A DNA stretch of 33,566 bases from Akkermansia muciniphila (GTDB lineage Bacteria; Verrucomicrobiota; Verrucomicrobiia; Verrucomicrobiales; Akkermansiaceae), in NCBI GenBank assembly GCA_945883695.1, contig CAMCYK010000040.1, forward strand, positions 1 to 33,566, in the 5' to 3' direction. The position numbers and the translations under genes are program-made. Within the stretch, counting starts at the first letter, position 1; every line of letters starts with the position of its first letter. Under the pieces are notes generated by a model. It saw nothing but the letters and a program-made list of their open reading frames with translations, was not told where the DNA came from and made no database searches. Below are positions 15,602 through 24,278 of the stretch, in pieces.

Positions 15602-17053
15602 ATGACCCGTTCGAACACCTTTCAAACGCTCCGTCACGTCGTGGCACGCCGCGGCCTGCCTTCGAAGCTCGGTTCCTTGCTGATGCTGTTCCAGCGCTCG
15701 CCGCTGGTTCAGATGCTGCTGCCGGAGGCGCGGGTGGCGGGCGGTGCCGGGCTCGGCGAGCTCACCAAGTGGACCGTCAAGGCAGTGGTGGGGCTGGGCA
15801 CTTTCGATTCCGTGACGGGGGCGACCGAAATCGTGCAGGTGCAGCCGGAGCCCTTGGAAGGCGAGGTTCCCGCATGGACCGGCGGGTTTCTCAATTTCGT
15901 GGTCCAGATCACGGGAACCCCGACTGACGATCAGGTGAGCTGGAGCGTTGACGGACTTCCTCCCGGCCTGACGAACAGCGCCACGACGACCCCGGCGGTT
16001 CATGTGATCAGTGGAACTCCGACCGAAGTGGGTCAAACCACCGTCAACATCACGGCGTGGGAAAAACCCAACCAGACCGGTTCCTCGTTCTCGCAGGAGT
16101 TCCTGATCATCGTCGCCCCGGGAATCATCACGACCCAACCCGCTTCCGTGGTGATCGCGAGCGGCGGCAACACCATCTTGAGCGTCGCCGGCAATCCCGC
16201 CGGGGGCACGCTCAGCTACCGGTGGTTCCAAGGAACTTCCGGGTTCGGCACCGAGATCGGCGGCAACCAAGGAAACAAATCCACCTTGTCGATTTCCAAC
16301 CTGAGCACCACCACGCGCTACTGGGTCCGCGTCACCCAAGGCGGCATCACCCAGAACTCCAACACCGCCACGGTGACCATCGCCACCGCGCCGGCCATCA
16401 CCGATCAACCGGTTTCCACCAGCATCCCCAGCGGCGGCTCCGCGCAACTGAGCGTCGGCGTCTCCGGCAACGCGCCGTCGATCCAGTGGTATCGCGGAGC
16501 CTCGGGTATCACCACCGACCCGGTTGCCGGCGCGACCTCCGCCATCATCACCACCCCGGCGCTCGCCACCACCACCTCTTTCTGGGCCCGCGCCACCAAT
16601 CCGGCCGGCTTCGTCAATTCGAACGCGGCCGTCGTCACGGTCACCGCCGATCCCTTCGAGGAGTGGCGGACCGCGCAATTCAATTCCGCCCAGCTTGCCA
16701 ATCCCGCGATTTCCGGCGCGACCGCCGATCCGGACGGCGACGGGAGGCCCAACCAAGACGAGTATGTCTTCGGCACCCTCCCTCTCAACCGCGAGCCGGC
16801 ACCGCTGGCGATCACCGTCACCCCCGGCAGCCCGGTGTCGCTGGCTTTCACGGCCAAGCTGGCCAGCGGCGCGGGCTATGCGGGGAAATCCCGCCGCTAT
16901 GCCTTGGAATCGAGAACCGACCTGGTCACGGGCGGCTGGACACCGGTCACCGGCTTCGAGGATATCGCGGGGAACAACCAGCTCGTGACCCACCTCGCCG
17001 CGGGCGGCGCGCCGCGGGCTTTATATCGGCTGCGGGTGTGGCTTTCACCCTAA
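15602..17053 (+). CDS. Ig-like domain surface protein with atypical N-terminus
   Basis: The 483-residue protein lacks a classic signal peptide. Its first 80 residues contain a moderately hydrophobic amphipathic region (FQRSPLVQMLLPEARV) and LTKWTVKAVVGLGTFDSVTG. Next come three beta-sandwich-like units. The first, about 88-180, is a putative-Ig segment with DGLPPGLT and ISGTPTEVG. Two Ig-like repeats follow, about 180-270 and 270-360, each starting xITxQP and containing SYRWFQG or IQWYRG. A calcium-binding TSP3-like motif DPDGDGRPNQDEYVFGT (about 376-392) precedes a C-terminal domain of the kind often found at the end of verrucomicrobial secreted proteins. It follows DUF4266 by 7 bp. A surface or matrix adhesion role is inferred from the domains only. 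Confidence 0.75.
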   Translation: MTRSNTFQTLRHVVARRGLPSKLGSLLMLFQRSPLVQMLLPEARVAGGAGLGELTKWTVKAVVGLGTFDSVTGATEIVQVQPEPLEGEVPAWTGGFLNFVVQITGTPTDDQVSWSVDGLPPGLTNSATTTPAVHVISGTPTEVGQTTVNITAWEKPNQTGSSFSQEFLIIVAPGIITTQPASVVIASGGNTILSVAGNPAGGTLSYRWFQGTSGFGTEIGGNQGNKSTLSISNLSTTTRYWVRVTQGGITQNSNTATVTIATAPAITDQPVSTSIPSGGSAQLSVGVSGNAPSIQWYRGASGITTDPVAGATSAIITTPALATTTSFWARATNPAGFVNSNAAVVTVTADPFEEWRTAQFNSAQLANPAISGATADPDGDGRPNQDEYVFGTLPLNREPAPLAITVTPGSPVSLAFTAKLASGAGYAGKSRRYALESRTDLVTGGWTPVTGFEDIAGNNQLVTHLAAGGAPRALYRLRVWLSP

Positions 17054-17285
17054 GGCAGGCAAGACAGGGCACCGGAGATAAAGCCCTCACTCGGTGGCTC
17101 CGGTGGGGATCGCCCCGCCTGCCGGCGGATACCGACGTCAATCCTTAACCGTTGATTTTCCGGGTCAAACATACTTTCCGCTCGCAACTGGCGGATCATT
17201 CTGGCAGAAGGTCGTTTCACCCGTCGCGCCGCCCCCACCTCCGCGCGTCCCCCCCGCGGAGCGGTTACCCTTACAACCCGCCGCC

Positions 17286-20200
17286 ATGCACCGTTCCTTT
17301 TGTACTGCCACGCTCATCGCTTGCCTACTCGCCCCGGCCCGGGCGGACCTCGACCTTGACACCAATGGTTTGGGAGATGTCTGGGAAGCCAAGTTCAAAC
17401 CCGCGATACTTGTCCCGTCCGAAGACAAAGATGGTGACGGGAGGACCAACCGGGAGGAGTTCGAGGCCGGAACCGATCCTTTACGGGCCGACGATGTCTT
17501 TGCCATTCGCGAGTTGAAGCCAACGGCCGGCGACCTCGAACTGAAGTGGTCATCCCAAGCCGGGAAACGCTACCAACTTCAAACGACCGAAACCCCGGGG
17601 GTCCCCGCGTCGTGGCAGAACATCCCGGGCCAGCATGCCGGGAACGATGCGGATCTCACGGTTTCCACTCCCCGACCCGCCGCGGGCACGGCCTTTTTCC
17701 GGGTGATCGCGGCCGATGTCGACAGCGATGGCGACGGGCTGACCGATTGGGAGGAAATCCAAACTGGATCCAATCCCCTCGGCGGTGCCGACCTGGCGAA
17801 ACTCACCGCCGCGCTGCAAAGCGAATCGGTGGTATCGATCTCGGCGGTCGACGCCGAAGCCACCGAACCCGTCAACAACCCCGCCGCCGACACCGGCAGC
17901 TTCCGGGTGCGCCGCAGCGGCGGGATCAGCCGGATCACCGTCAACCTCGCGGCGAACGGCAGTGCCAGCGCCAGCGATCACAGCGGGCTGCCGACCACCG
18001 TGACGCTTCCCCTGTCGGTCAACGAGGTGTTGATTCCACTGACGCCGCTGGCCGACCTCGCGACCGAGTCCGACGAACTCGCGGTTCTGTCGGTATCACC
18101 GGGTGCCGGTTATACCGTGGCCTCGTCCACCATCGCGGGCGTGCTGATCAAGGACCTGGTGCAGCCGAACGGGACCGGCCTCCGGGGCGAATACTGGGAT
18201 CACCCGAACAACACCCTCAACGCCCCTTACTTTGGCGGAGCCGCCCCGCTTCCGCCGACGCTGACCCGGATTGATCCCCAGGTGAATTTCAACAACGCCG
18301 TGGTCGCTTGGCCGGGTGTCGCGCCGATCACGGTCGGCACCGCCTCGGATTACTTCTCCACCCGCTGGACTGGCGAGGTCCTGCCGGAGTTCTCCCAAAC
18401 CTACACGATCTACGCGGATGGAAACGAAACCCTCCGCCTCAAGATCAACGGTCAGGTCGTGATCAACAACTGGCCCGTCGTTACCGACCTTCCGGAAACC
18501 CCCGAGAATGAAAACTGGCCGAACCGTCTCAACGGGGTTTCCGGCGAGGCCTCCGCGGTCTTCAATTTCGAAGCCGGCAAGCGCTACTCCGTGCTGCTGG
18601 AGCATTACAACAACAGCGGAGGTCACCGGGCGATCCTCTCCTGGCAATCGACCAGCCAGGCGAAACAGGTCATCCCCCAGACCCGCCTCTTCCCGAACAC
18701 CCCGCCGCGAATCCATGCCGCCACGGAGGCCTTGACCTTTGTCGGCGGACCGGTCTTCAGCTACCCGCTCCTCACCAGCGGATCCCCGACTTCCTTCTCG
18801 GCCTTGAATCTGCCTCCTGATTTCCAGATCAACCCGTCCACCGGCGAGATTACCGGCGCGCCCTACACCCCGGGCGAATGGCGGGTGATGGTGACCGCCA
18901 CCAACGCGTATGGCTCCGGTTCCGCCTTCCTCGACATCACCATTCTCCAGACCAGCGGCGGGATCACCCGCGAGTTGTGGACCGGCGTCGCGGGTTCCGG
19001 TCTCGCCCAGATTCCTTTGAGCCAGCCACCGGCCCCGAGTTCCCTGCTTTCGTCGCTGGAAGCGCCGGCCGATGCCGGCGATGACTACGGGGTGCGCCTC
19101 CGCGGCTTCCTGACCGCGCCGGAGTCCGGGGACTACCGGTTCTACCTGCGGGCTGACGAGGCGGCGGCCTTCTACCTTTCCAACGACGCGGAACCCTTGA
19201 ATTCCTGGAAGCGGGCCGAACTGACCGCACCGGTCGCTTCCACCGATTGGGCCACCGCCGCCCCGTCGCCCCTCCTTCGCCTGGAGGCCGGCAAACGCTA
19301 CTACCTCGAGGTCTTGCACAAGGAAGGCAGCGGCAGCGATCACCTTGCCATCGGCTGGCTGAAGCCCTCCGAAATGGCCAAGCCCGCACCGGTCATCGCC
19401 ACCGTGCCGGGACACGTGCTGACCCGCTTTGAAGATGTCACCCTGGGAAGCTGGCCGGTCTTCACGCCGCCCGCACCAGCGCCGGACTGGACAACGGATC
19501 CCGCCGCTTCCAACACCCAGGCCAAAGCCGCCGCCCGCTTCCTCCAACAGGCGACCTTCGGCGCCAGCCCGGCGGACATCTCCGCCCTTCAGGCAATGCC
19601 TTCTTTCGAGGCCTGGATCGATGCCGAGTTGCTGAAGCCCGCGACGGACCACCTGCCCTACGTCGAGCAATTCCGAACCGTCACCAATCCGAACAGCCCG
19701 ACCTACCCCGAGACCCTCTCCTATAACTCCTGGTGGAAGCACTCGATCCAGTCCGACGACCAACTCCGCCAGCGGGTCGCCTTTGCGCTCAGCCAGATCA
19801 TGGTGGTCTCCGGAAACGTTCCGCTGGATGACCGCGCGGACGCGGTCTCGGACTACTACGACATGCTGCTGGCGAATGCTTTCGGCAATGTCCGCGACCT
19901 CCTCGAGAACGTCACGCTGCACCCGGCGATGGGCCGCTACCTCGACATGCTGCGCAACGACAAGCCCAGCCTGACCGCCGGACGCATCCCGAACGAGAAC
20001 TATGCCCGCGAAATCCTCCAGTTGTTCTCGCTCGGACTTTACCGCATGAACCCGGACGGTTCCCAGATGCTCAACTCAAAAGGCGAGCTGATCCCCGTGT
20101 ATGACCAGGAGGCCATCATCGGCTACGCCCATGTCTTCACCGGCTGGGACTACTTCTACACCGGAAACTATCGCACCACCCTGGGTGCCGGATCCAACTG

Positions 20201-21980
20201 GATCGATCCCATGCGCGAAGTCCCCGCCCGCCACTACACCGGCAGGAAGCGCCTGCTCAACAACGTCGTCCTCCCTGGCATCCCGTTGCTCAATGGCGCG
20301 CCGCTCAATCCTTACGGCGATCACAGCGGATCGACCATCGCCGACAATCCCGAGTTCCAGGCGCTGCCCTCGCTCGAACTGGATGCCGTCCATGACCAGA
20401 TCTTCCAGCACCCCAACATCGGGCCATTCCTTTGCCACCAGTTGATCCAGCGCCTGGTCACCTCGCATCCGAGCCCGGGCTACATCTACCGTGTCGTCAG
20501 CAAGTTCAACGACAACGGCTCCGGCGTCCGTGGCGACTTGAAGGCCGTCATCAAGGCCATCCTCCTGGACTACGAGGCACGCTCCACCGTCGTCGCGAAC
20601 ACCGAAGAAAGCTTCGGCAAGCAGCGCGAACCGGTCCTCCGCGTGACCCAGCTCGCCCGCGCCTTCCGGCCGGCCAACAGCTTCGCAGGCACTTACACCC
20701 AGGACGGCGGCCTGATCAACGTCAACACGGGGGCCTTCAGCCACCGCATGAACAACAACCAGAAGGCGCTCCTCGGCTTCTCGGGGGCTGGAGTCCAATC
20801 CCACGATAGCGGTGACTACACGGTGATCAACACCCCACCACCGACCACGAACACCTACACCGTCCGCACCCGCGATGTCATGCGTGGAACTTGGTCGATC
20901 CCTGCAGACTCGACGGTGATGACGGTAACGACAGCCGCCAACCACGGCTCCGCGAACGGACAGTCGGCCTATCTCCGATTCCGCACCGGCAACAGCCCCG
21001 TGACCGATGGCGTCTATCCGCTCGCCCTCCTCGTCACTGACGGTGTCACCAGTACCACCAAGTTCACCTTCGCCGTCACTGCCGACCCCCTCGCCCGCAG
21101 CGGGGAGATCGACGCCGCCTGGCTCCGCGGAAGCTACAGCCAGAGCTACAACAGCACGACTGGGGTTACAGTCCTGACCGTGACCTGCGGCACCCTGCCC
21201 GGCCAGGTGGTGGGTAACAAGCTGACCATGAGCTTCATTTCGTCCAACACCTTGTCAACGCCTCCGAATGGTGTCTACACGATCGCGACGATCAGCGCCA
21301 CGGAACCCCGGCGCTTCACCCTCACCCCGGACAGCGGGACTCAATCCTTGCTCAACAGCAGGGCCGGCACCTTCAACGCCGCACCCCACACTCCAATCCT
21401 CGACCGCGGTGGTGATGTCACCTCGGGCTATTCGGACTGGAACGTCGGAAACACCGACACCGTCCTCGGCCAGACCCCGCTGGGCGCCCCCACGGTCTTC
21501 AACTTCTTCGAGCCGACCTACAAGTTCCCCGGGGAGCTCGCGGATGCCGGCCTGACCACGCCCGAATTCCAGATCAGCTCCGACACGAATGTCGTTCGCC
21601 AGGCGAATTTCATGTTTGGAGGAATCTACAGCAGCTCGTCCAGCTTGACCTCGGGAGGATACTCCAACGGCTTCGGCAGCTTCCGTGATGGCGCACACGA
21701 CATCATGATGGATTTCTCACCCTGGATGGGACCCCGGACCACCGGCACCGACTACCGGACGAACACCGTCAATCTCCGCGACTTGATCCGGGAATTCTCG
21801 AAACTGCTCATGGCCGGCCAGATGAGCCAGGCCATGGAGGATCAAATCTACAATCACGTCACCAACACCGCGAACGTGGCGTACAACGCCACGACTTCGA
21901 CCGACTCCGAAAGACGGAACCGTATCCGCGGCATCCTTTACTTCATCGCCGTTTCCCCCGAGCACGCGATCCAACGCTGA
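17286..21980 (+). CDS. DUF1800 protein with EF-hand-like motifs, two PA14-like domains and an internal beta insert
   Basis: The 1564-residue protein has a signal peptide (FCTATLIACLLAPARA). Asp-rich TSP3/EF-hand-like motifs (about 21-60 and 144-165) come first, then a Calx-beta-like segment (about 180-290). PA14 domain 1 (about 295-460; GLRGEYWDH, TYTIYADGNETLRLKING) precedes a putative-Ig segment (about 480-555; SGSPTSFSALNLPPDF). PA14 domain 2 (about 557-715) is followed by a DUF1800 domain from about 740 (AARFLQQATFGAS; GRIPNENYAREILQLFSLGL; TPLGAPTVFNFFEPTYKFPG). The DUF1800 domain is interrupted at about 1177-1370 by a beta-rich insert. DUF1800 has no proven activity but is usually encoded with DUF1501. 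The ATG at 17286 starts the signal peptide. It heads a three-gene operon with 14- and 13-bp gaps. Confidence 0.9.
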   Translation: MHRSFCTATLIACLLAPARADLDLDTNGLGDVWEAKFKPAILVPSEDKDGDGRTNREEFEAGTDPLRADDVFAIRELKPTAGDLELKWSSQAGKRYQLQTTETPGVPASWQNIPGQHAGNDADLTVSTPRPAAGTAFFRVIAADVDSDGDGLTDWEEIQTGSNPLGGADLAKLTAALQSESVVSISAVDAEATEPVNNPAADTGSFRVRRSGGISRITVNLAANGSASASDHSGLPTTVTLPLSVNEVLIPLTPLADLATESDELAVLSVSPGAGYTVASSTIAGVLIKDLVQPNGTGLRGEYWDHPNNTLNAPYFGGAAPLPPTLTRIDPQVNFNNAVVAWPGVAPITVGTASDYFSTRWTGEVLPEFSQTYTIYADGNETLRLKINGQVVINNWPVVTDLPETPENENWPNRLNGVSGEASAVFNFEAGKRYSVLLEHYNNSGGHRAILSWQSTSQAKQVIPQTRLFPNTPPRIHAATEALTFVGGPVFSYPLLTSGSPTSFSALNLPPDFQINPSTGEITGAPYTPGEWRVMVTATNAYGSGSAFLDITILQTSGGITRELWTGVAGSGLAQIPLSQPPAPSSLLSSLEAPADAGDDYGVRLRGFLTAPESGDYRFYLRADEAAAFYLSNDAEPLNSWKRAELTAPVASTDWATAAPSPLLRLEAGKRYYLEVLHKEGSGSDHLAIGWLKPSEMAKPAPVIATVPGHVLTRFEDVTLGSWPVFTPPAPAPDWTTDPAASNTQAKAAARFLQQATFGASPADISALQAMPSFEAWIDAELLKPATDHLPYVEQFRTVTNPNSPTYPETLSYNSWWKHSIQSDDQLRQRVAFALSQIMVVSGNVPLDDRADAVSDYYDMLLANAFGNVRDLLENVTLHPAMGRYLDMLRNDKPSLTAGRIPNENYAREILQLFSLGLYRMNPDGSQMLNSKGELIPVYDQEAIIGYAHVFTGWDYFYTGNYRTTLGAGSNWIDPMREVPARHYTGRKRLLNNVVLPGIPLLNGAPLNPYGDHSGSTIADNPEFQALPSLELDAVHDQIFQHPNIGPFLCHQLIQRLVTSHPSPGYIYRVVSKFNDNGSGVRGDLKAVIKAILLDYEARSTVVANTEESFGKQREPVLRVTQLARAFRPANSFAGTYTQDGGLINVNTGAFSHRMNNNQKALLGFSGAGVQSHDSGDYTVINTPPPTTNTYTVRTRDVMRGTWSIPADSTVMTVTTAANHGSANGQSAYLRFRTGNSPVTDGVYPLALLVTDGVTSTTKFTFAVTADPLARSGEIDAAWLRGSYSQSYNSTTGVTVLTVTCGTLPGQVVGNKLTMSFISSNTLSTPPNGVYTIATISATEPRRFTLTPDSGTQSLLNSRAGTFNAAPHTPILDRGGDVTSGYSDWNVGNTDTVLGQTPLGAPTVFNFFEPTYKFPGELADAGLTTPEFQISSDTNVVRQANFMFGGIYSSSSSLTSGGYSNGFGSFRDGAHDIMMDFSPWMGPRTTGTDYRTNTVNLRDLIREFSKLLMAGQMSQAMEDQIYNHVTNTANVAYNATTSTDSERRNRIRGILYFIAVSPEHAIQR

Positions 21981-21994
21981 ACCCTACCAAAGCC

Positions 21995-23533
21995 ATGTCC
22001 AACCTCGACCAGGACCGCGCCCGCCTCCTCCGCACCCGCCGCAGCTTCTTCCGCACCGTCGGCGGAGCCGCACTGGGATCCGCCGCCATCTCCAGCGCTC
22101 TGCGGGATTTCCGGCTGATCAATTCCGCCCTCGCCCAAGGTCCCGGTGCTGGCGGCTTCAACGACTATAAGGCGCTCGTCTGCATCTTCCTCAACGGCGG
22201 CAACGACAGCAACAACCTGATCGTGCCGCGCGGCGCCACCGCCCATGCGAACTACGCTGCCATCCGCGGGAACCTGACCATCCCGGAATCCGCCCTGGTT
22301 CCCATCACGCCCGACAACAACGACGGCAATGAATACGGTTTCCATCCGCTCTGCACGGAAATGGCGAACCTCTTCCAGGCCGGGAAACTGGCCACGGTCT
22401 TCAATGTCGGCCCGCTGCTCTTCCCCACCACCCGGGTGCAGTACCAGAAAAAGACCATCGCCCTGCCGCCCCAGCTCTTCTCCCACTCCGACCAGGTCAC
22501 CCATTGGCAGACCTCCCTGCCCGACCAACTGCCGCGCTCCGGATGGGGCGGCCGCATCGCCGACCACCTGCATGCTTGGCAGGACAACCCGCTCATGGAC
22601 CCGGCTGATCGTGCGAAGATCGCCCTCTGCACCAGCATCGCCGGATCCAATACGTTCGAGGTCGGAAACAGCATCCAGCAGTTCCACGTTTCCACCAGCG
22701 GTGCCGTTGTACTCTCTGGCGCCGCCACCGGCTCCGCCCGCGAGAATGTCGTCAAAAGCATCGCCAACCTGCAGGGCAACAACCTCCAGGCCAAGGCCTT
22801 CGGCGACGTGATCGACAACGCCATCGCCGCCGGTGCCTTTCTGAACGACGCGATCGGTGAAACAGCCCCCCCCGTGTCTACAAACCCAAACTCGTTCTGG
22901 AACACGCCGTTCCCGAGCGGCTCGCTCGGTGACCAGTTGAGAATGGTGGCCCGAATCATCGCAGGACGGAAGGAACTCAAGATCAAGCGCCAGATCTTCT
23001 TCGTCACCGTGGGCGGATACGATACCCACACGTCGCAGATGGGTGCCAACAACGATGCCTTGACCGGCTCCCACGCCAACCTCCTTGGAACCCTCAGCAA
23101 GGCCATCGGCGCCTTTCAAGCCGCTATTGAACAAATCTCCGCTCATCCGGTCCTCGGCGACGGCCCGGCCACCAACACCAAGGTGGCCAACAACGTGGTC
23201 GGATTCACCATCTCCGACTTCGGCCGCACTTTCCCGACGAACAGTCAGGGCAGCGACCACGGCTGGGGCGGCCATCATGTTGTCTTCGGCGGCAATGGCA
23301 ATCCCACCACCGGTGCCGTCATCGGCAAGAAAACCTACGGCCGCTTCCCGGTCCACCAGATCAACGGGCCCGACGACACCAGCACCGGCCGCTGGATCCC
23401 GTCGACCAGCGTCGACGAATACAGCGCCACACTGGCGAAATGGTTCGGCGTGTCCCCCACCTACATGCCTGACGTCTTCCCGAATCTCGATCGCTTCGCA
23501 CAGCCCGACATCGGATTCATGAGGTCATCATAA
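21995..23533 (+). CDS. DUF1501 family protein, Tat-exported
   Basis: The 512-residue protein has a twin-arginine signal TRRSFFR (Arg15-Arg16) followed by a hydrophobic stretch to SALAQG. It shows the DUF1501 family motifs: YKALVCIFLNGGNDSNNLIVP near the N-terminus, VGGYDTHTSQ in the middle, and SDFGRTFPTNSQGSDHGWGG toward the C-terminus. The family is distantly related to sulfatase/alkaline-phosphatase-fold proteins, but its catalytic role is not established. The Tat signal suggests export in folded form, possibly with a metal bound. It lies 14 bp after the DUF1800 gene and 13 bp before the pseudopilin-tail gene. This strongly suggests that the three are co-transcribed and work together at the cell envelope. 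Confidence 0.93.
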   Translation: MSNLDQDRARLLRTRRSFFRTVGGAALGSAAISSALRDFRLINSALAQGPGAGGFNDYKALVCIFLNGGNDSNNLIVPRGATAHANYAAIRGNLTIPESALVPITPDNNDGNEYGFHPLCTEMANLFQAGKLATVFNVGPLLFPTTRVQYQKKTIALPPQLFSHSDQVTHWQTSLPDQLPRSGWGGRIADHLHAWQDNPLMDPADRAKIALCTSIAGSNTFEVGNSIQQFHVSTSGAVVLSGAATGSARENVVKSIANLQGNNLQAKAFGDVIDNAIAAGAFLNDAIGETAPPVSTNPNSFWNTPFPSGSLGDQLRMVARIIAGRKELKIKRQIFFVTVGGYDTHTSQMGANNDALTGSHANLLGTLSKAIGAFQAAIEQISAHPVLGDGPATNTKVANNVVGFTISDFGRTFPTNSQGSDHGWGGHHVVFGGNGNPTTGAVIGKKTYGRFPVHQINGPDDTSTGRWIPSTSVDEYSATLAKWFGVSPTYMPDVFPNLDRFAQPDIGFMRSS

Positions 23534-23546
23534 AGCCTCCCGACCG

Positions 23547-24065
23547 ATGAGAGCCTTCGCCACCGCCCTCCTCGCCATCCTGCTGGTGGCGCTCCTGCTC
23601 TGGCGCCCCTGGGAGACCGCTCCGCTTGACGAAAGCCAACCCGCGGCGTCCGTCAGGACCGTAGCCGTGCCACCATCCCCGCCCCAGGCCGGGTTACCCA
23701 TCGAAGAACCCGAAGTAGCGCCACCCGTCGCCCCCCCGGCCGAGCCGAAAGGCCTGACACCCCAGGAGATCCAGTCCGTCCGCGACGCGATCGACAACCT
23801 CGAATTCGTCTTCCGCGACTTCGCCACGGCGGTCGGAGGCAACCCGGTCGGCACCAACGCCGAAATCACGGCCGCCCTCCGCGGCGTCAATCTCAAGCAA
23901 CTCAAGCTCGATCTCCCGGCCGGCTCCAGCGTGAACCCCGCCGGGGAGTTGTGCGATCCCTGGGGAACCCCCTGGTTCTTCCACCAGCTCAGCAGCCGCA
24001 AGATGGAGATCCGCTCCGCTGGTCGCGACCGGCAGCTTTACACCGACGACGATTTCGTCCGCTAG
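23547..24065 (+). CDS. Single-pass membrane protein with type II secretion pseudopilin-like C-terminus
   Basis: The 172-residue protein has an N-terminal hydrophobic helix (FATALLAILLVALLLW) and a Pro/Glu-rich linker (about 30-68). A helical region with LTPQEIQSVRDAIDNLEFVFRDF follows. The C-terminal segment C136-D-P-W-G-T-P-W with RSAGRDRQLYTDDDF resembles the end of GspG-type pseudopilins (DPWGxPY... SLGxDGxxGTxDDi). The prepilin peptidase motif (GFTLxE) is absent, so it is not a normal pseudopilin. As the last gene of the DUF1800-DUF1501 operon it may connect that pair to the envelope or to a secretion apparatus; this is inferred from position and domain likeness only. Confidence 0.75.
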   Translation: MRAFATALLAILLVALLLWRPWETAPLDESQPAASVRTVAVPPSPPQAGLPIEEPEVAPPVAPPAEPKGLTPQEIQSVRDAIDNLEFVFRDFATAVGGNPVGTNAEITAALRGVNLKQLKLDLPAGSSVNPAGELCDPWGTPWFFHQLSSRKMEIRSAGRDRQLYTDDDFVR

Positions 24066-24160
24066 ACCACTCAGCTCTCCGTGCTCCGATGCCGGAGGGG
24101 TCCCGACGGCGTGCGGTTCCCCGCAGGAAGAGCCCCCGGCGCGCCGCTCGGAGATCCTCA

Positions 24161-24189
24161 TTGACCGTTGGAAGCAAAGAAGATAGGAA
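24161..24189 (+). promoter_or_regulatory. Candidate sigma-70-like promoter upstream of the RHS gene
   Basis: TTGACC (24161-24166) matches five of six -35 positions. It is separated by 17 bp from TAGGAA (24184-24189), a weak -10. The surrounding AT-rich patch (tttttaaagg at 24199) stands out in this GC-rich window. No Shine-Dalgarno site precedes the ATG at 24279. Confidence 0.35.
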
Positions 24190-24278
24190 CATCTCCACTT
24201 TTTAAAGGGTTCACCTTGCCGTGGCCGTCTTCCGATGTCTTTGGCATCATCCTACCCGGTTGATTCTCCCCAAATCCC

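Noticed and set aside
18096-19922. 608-codon minus-strand frame antisense to the DUF1800 gene
   Set aside because: Shadow of a real gene with PA14 motifs on the plus strand; no domain on the minus strand.
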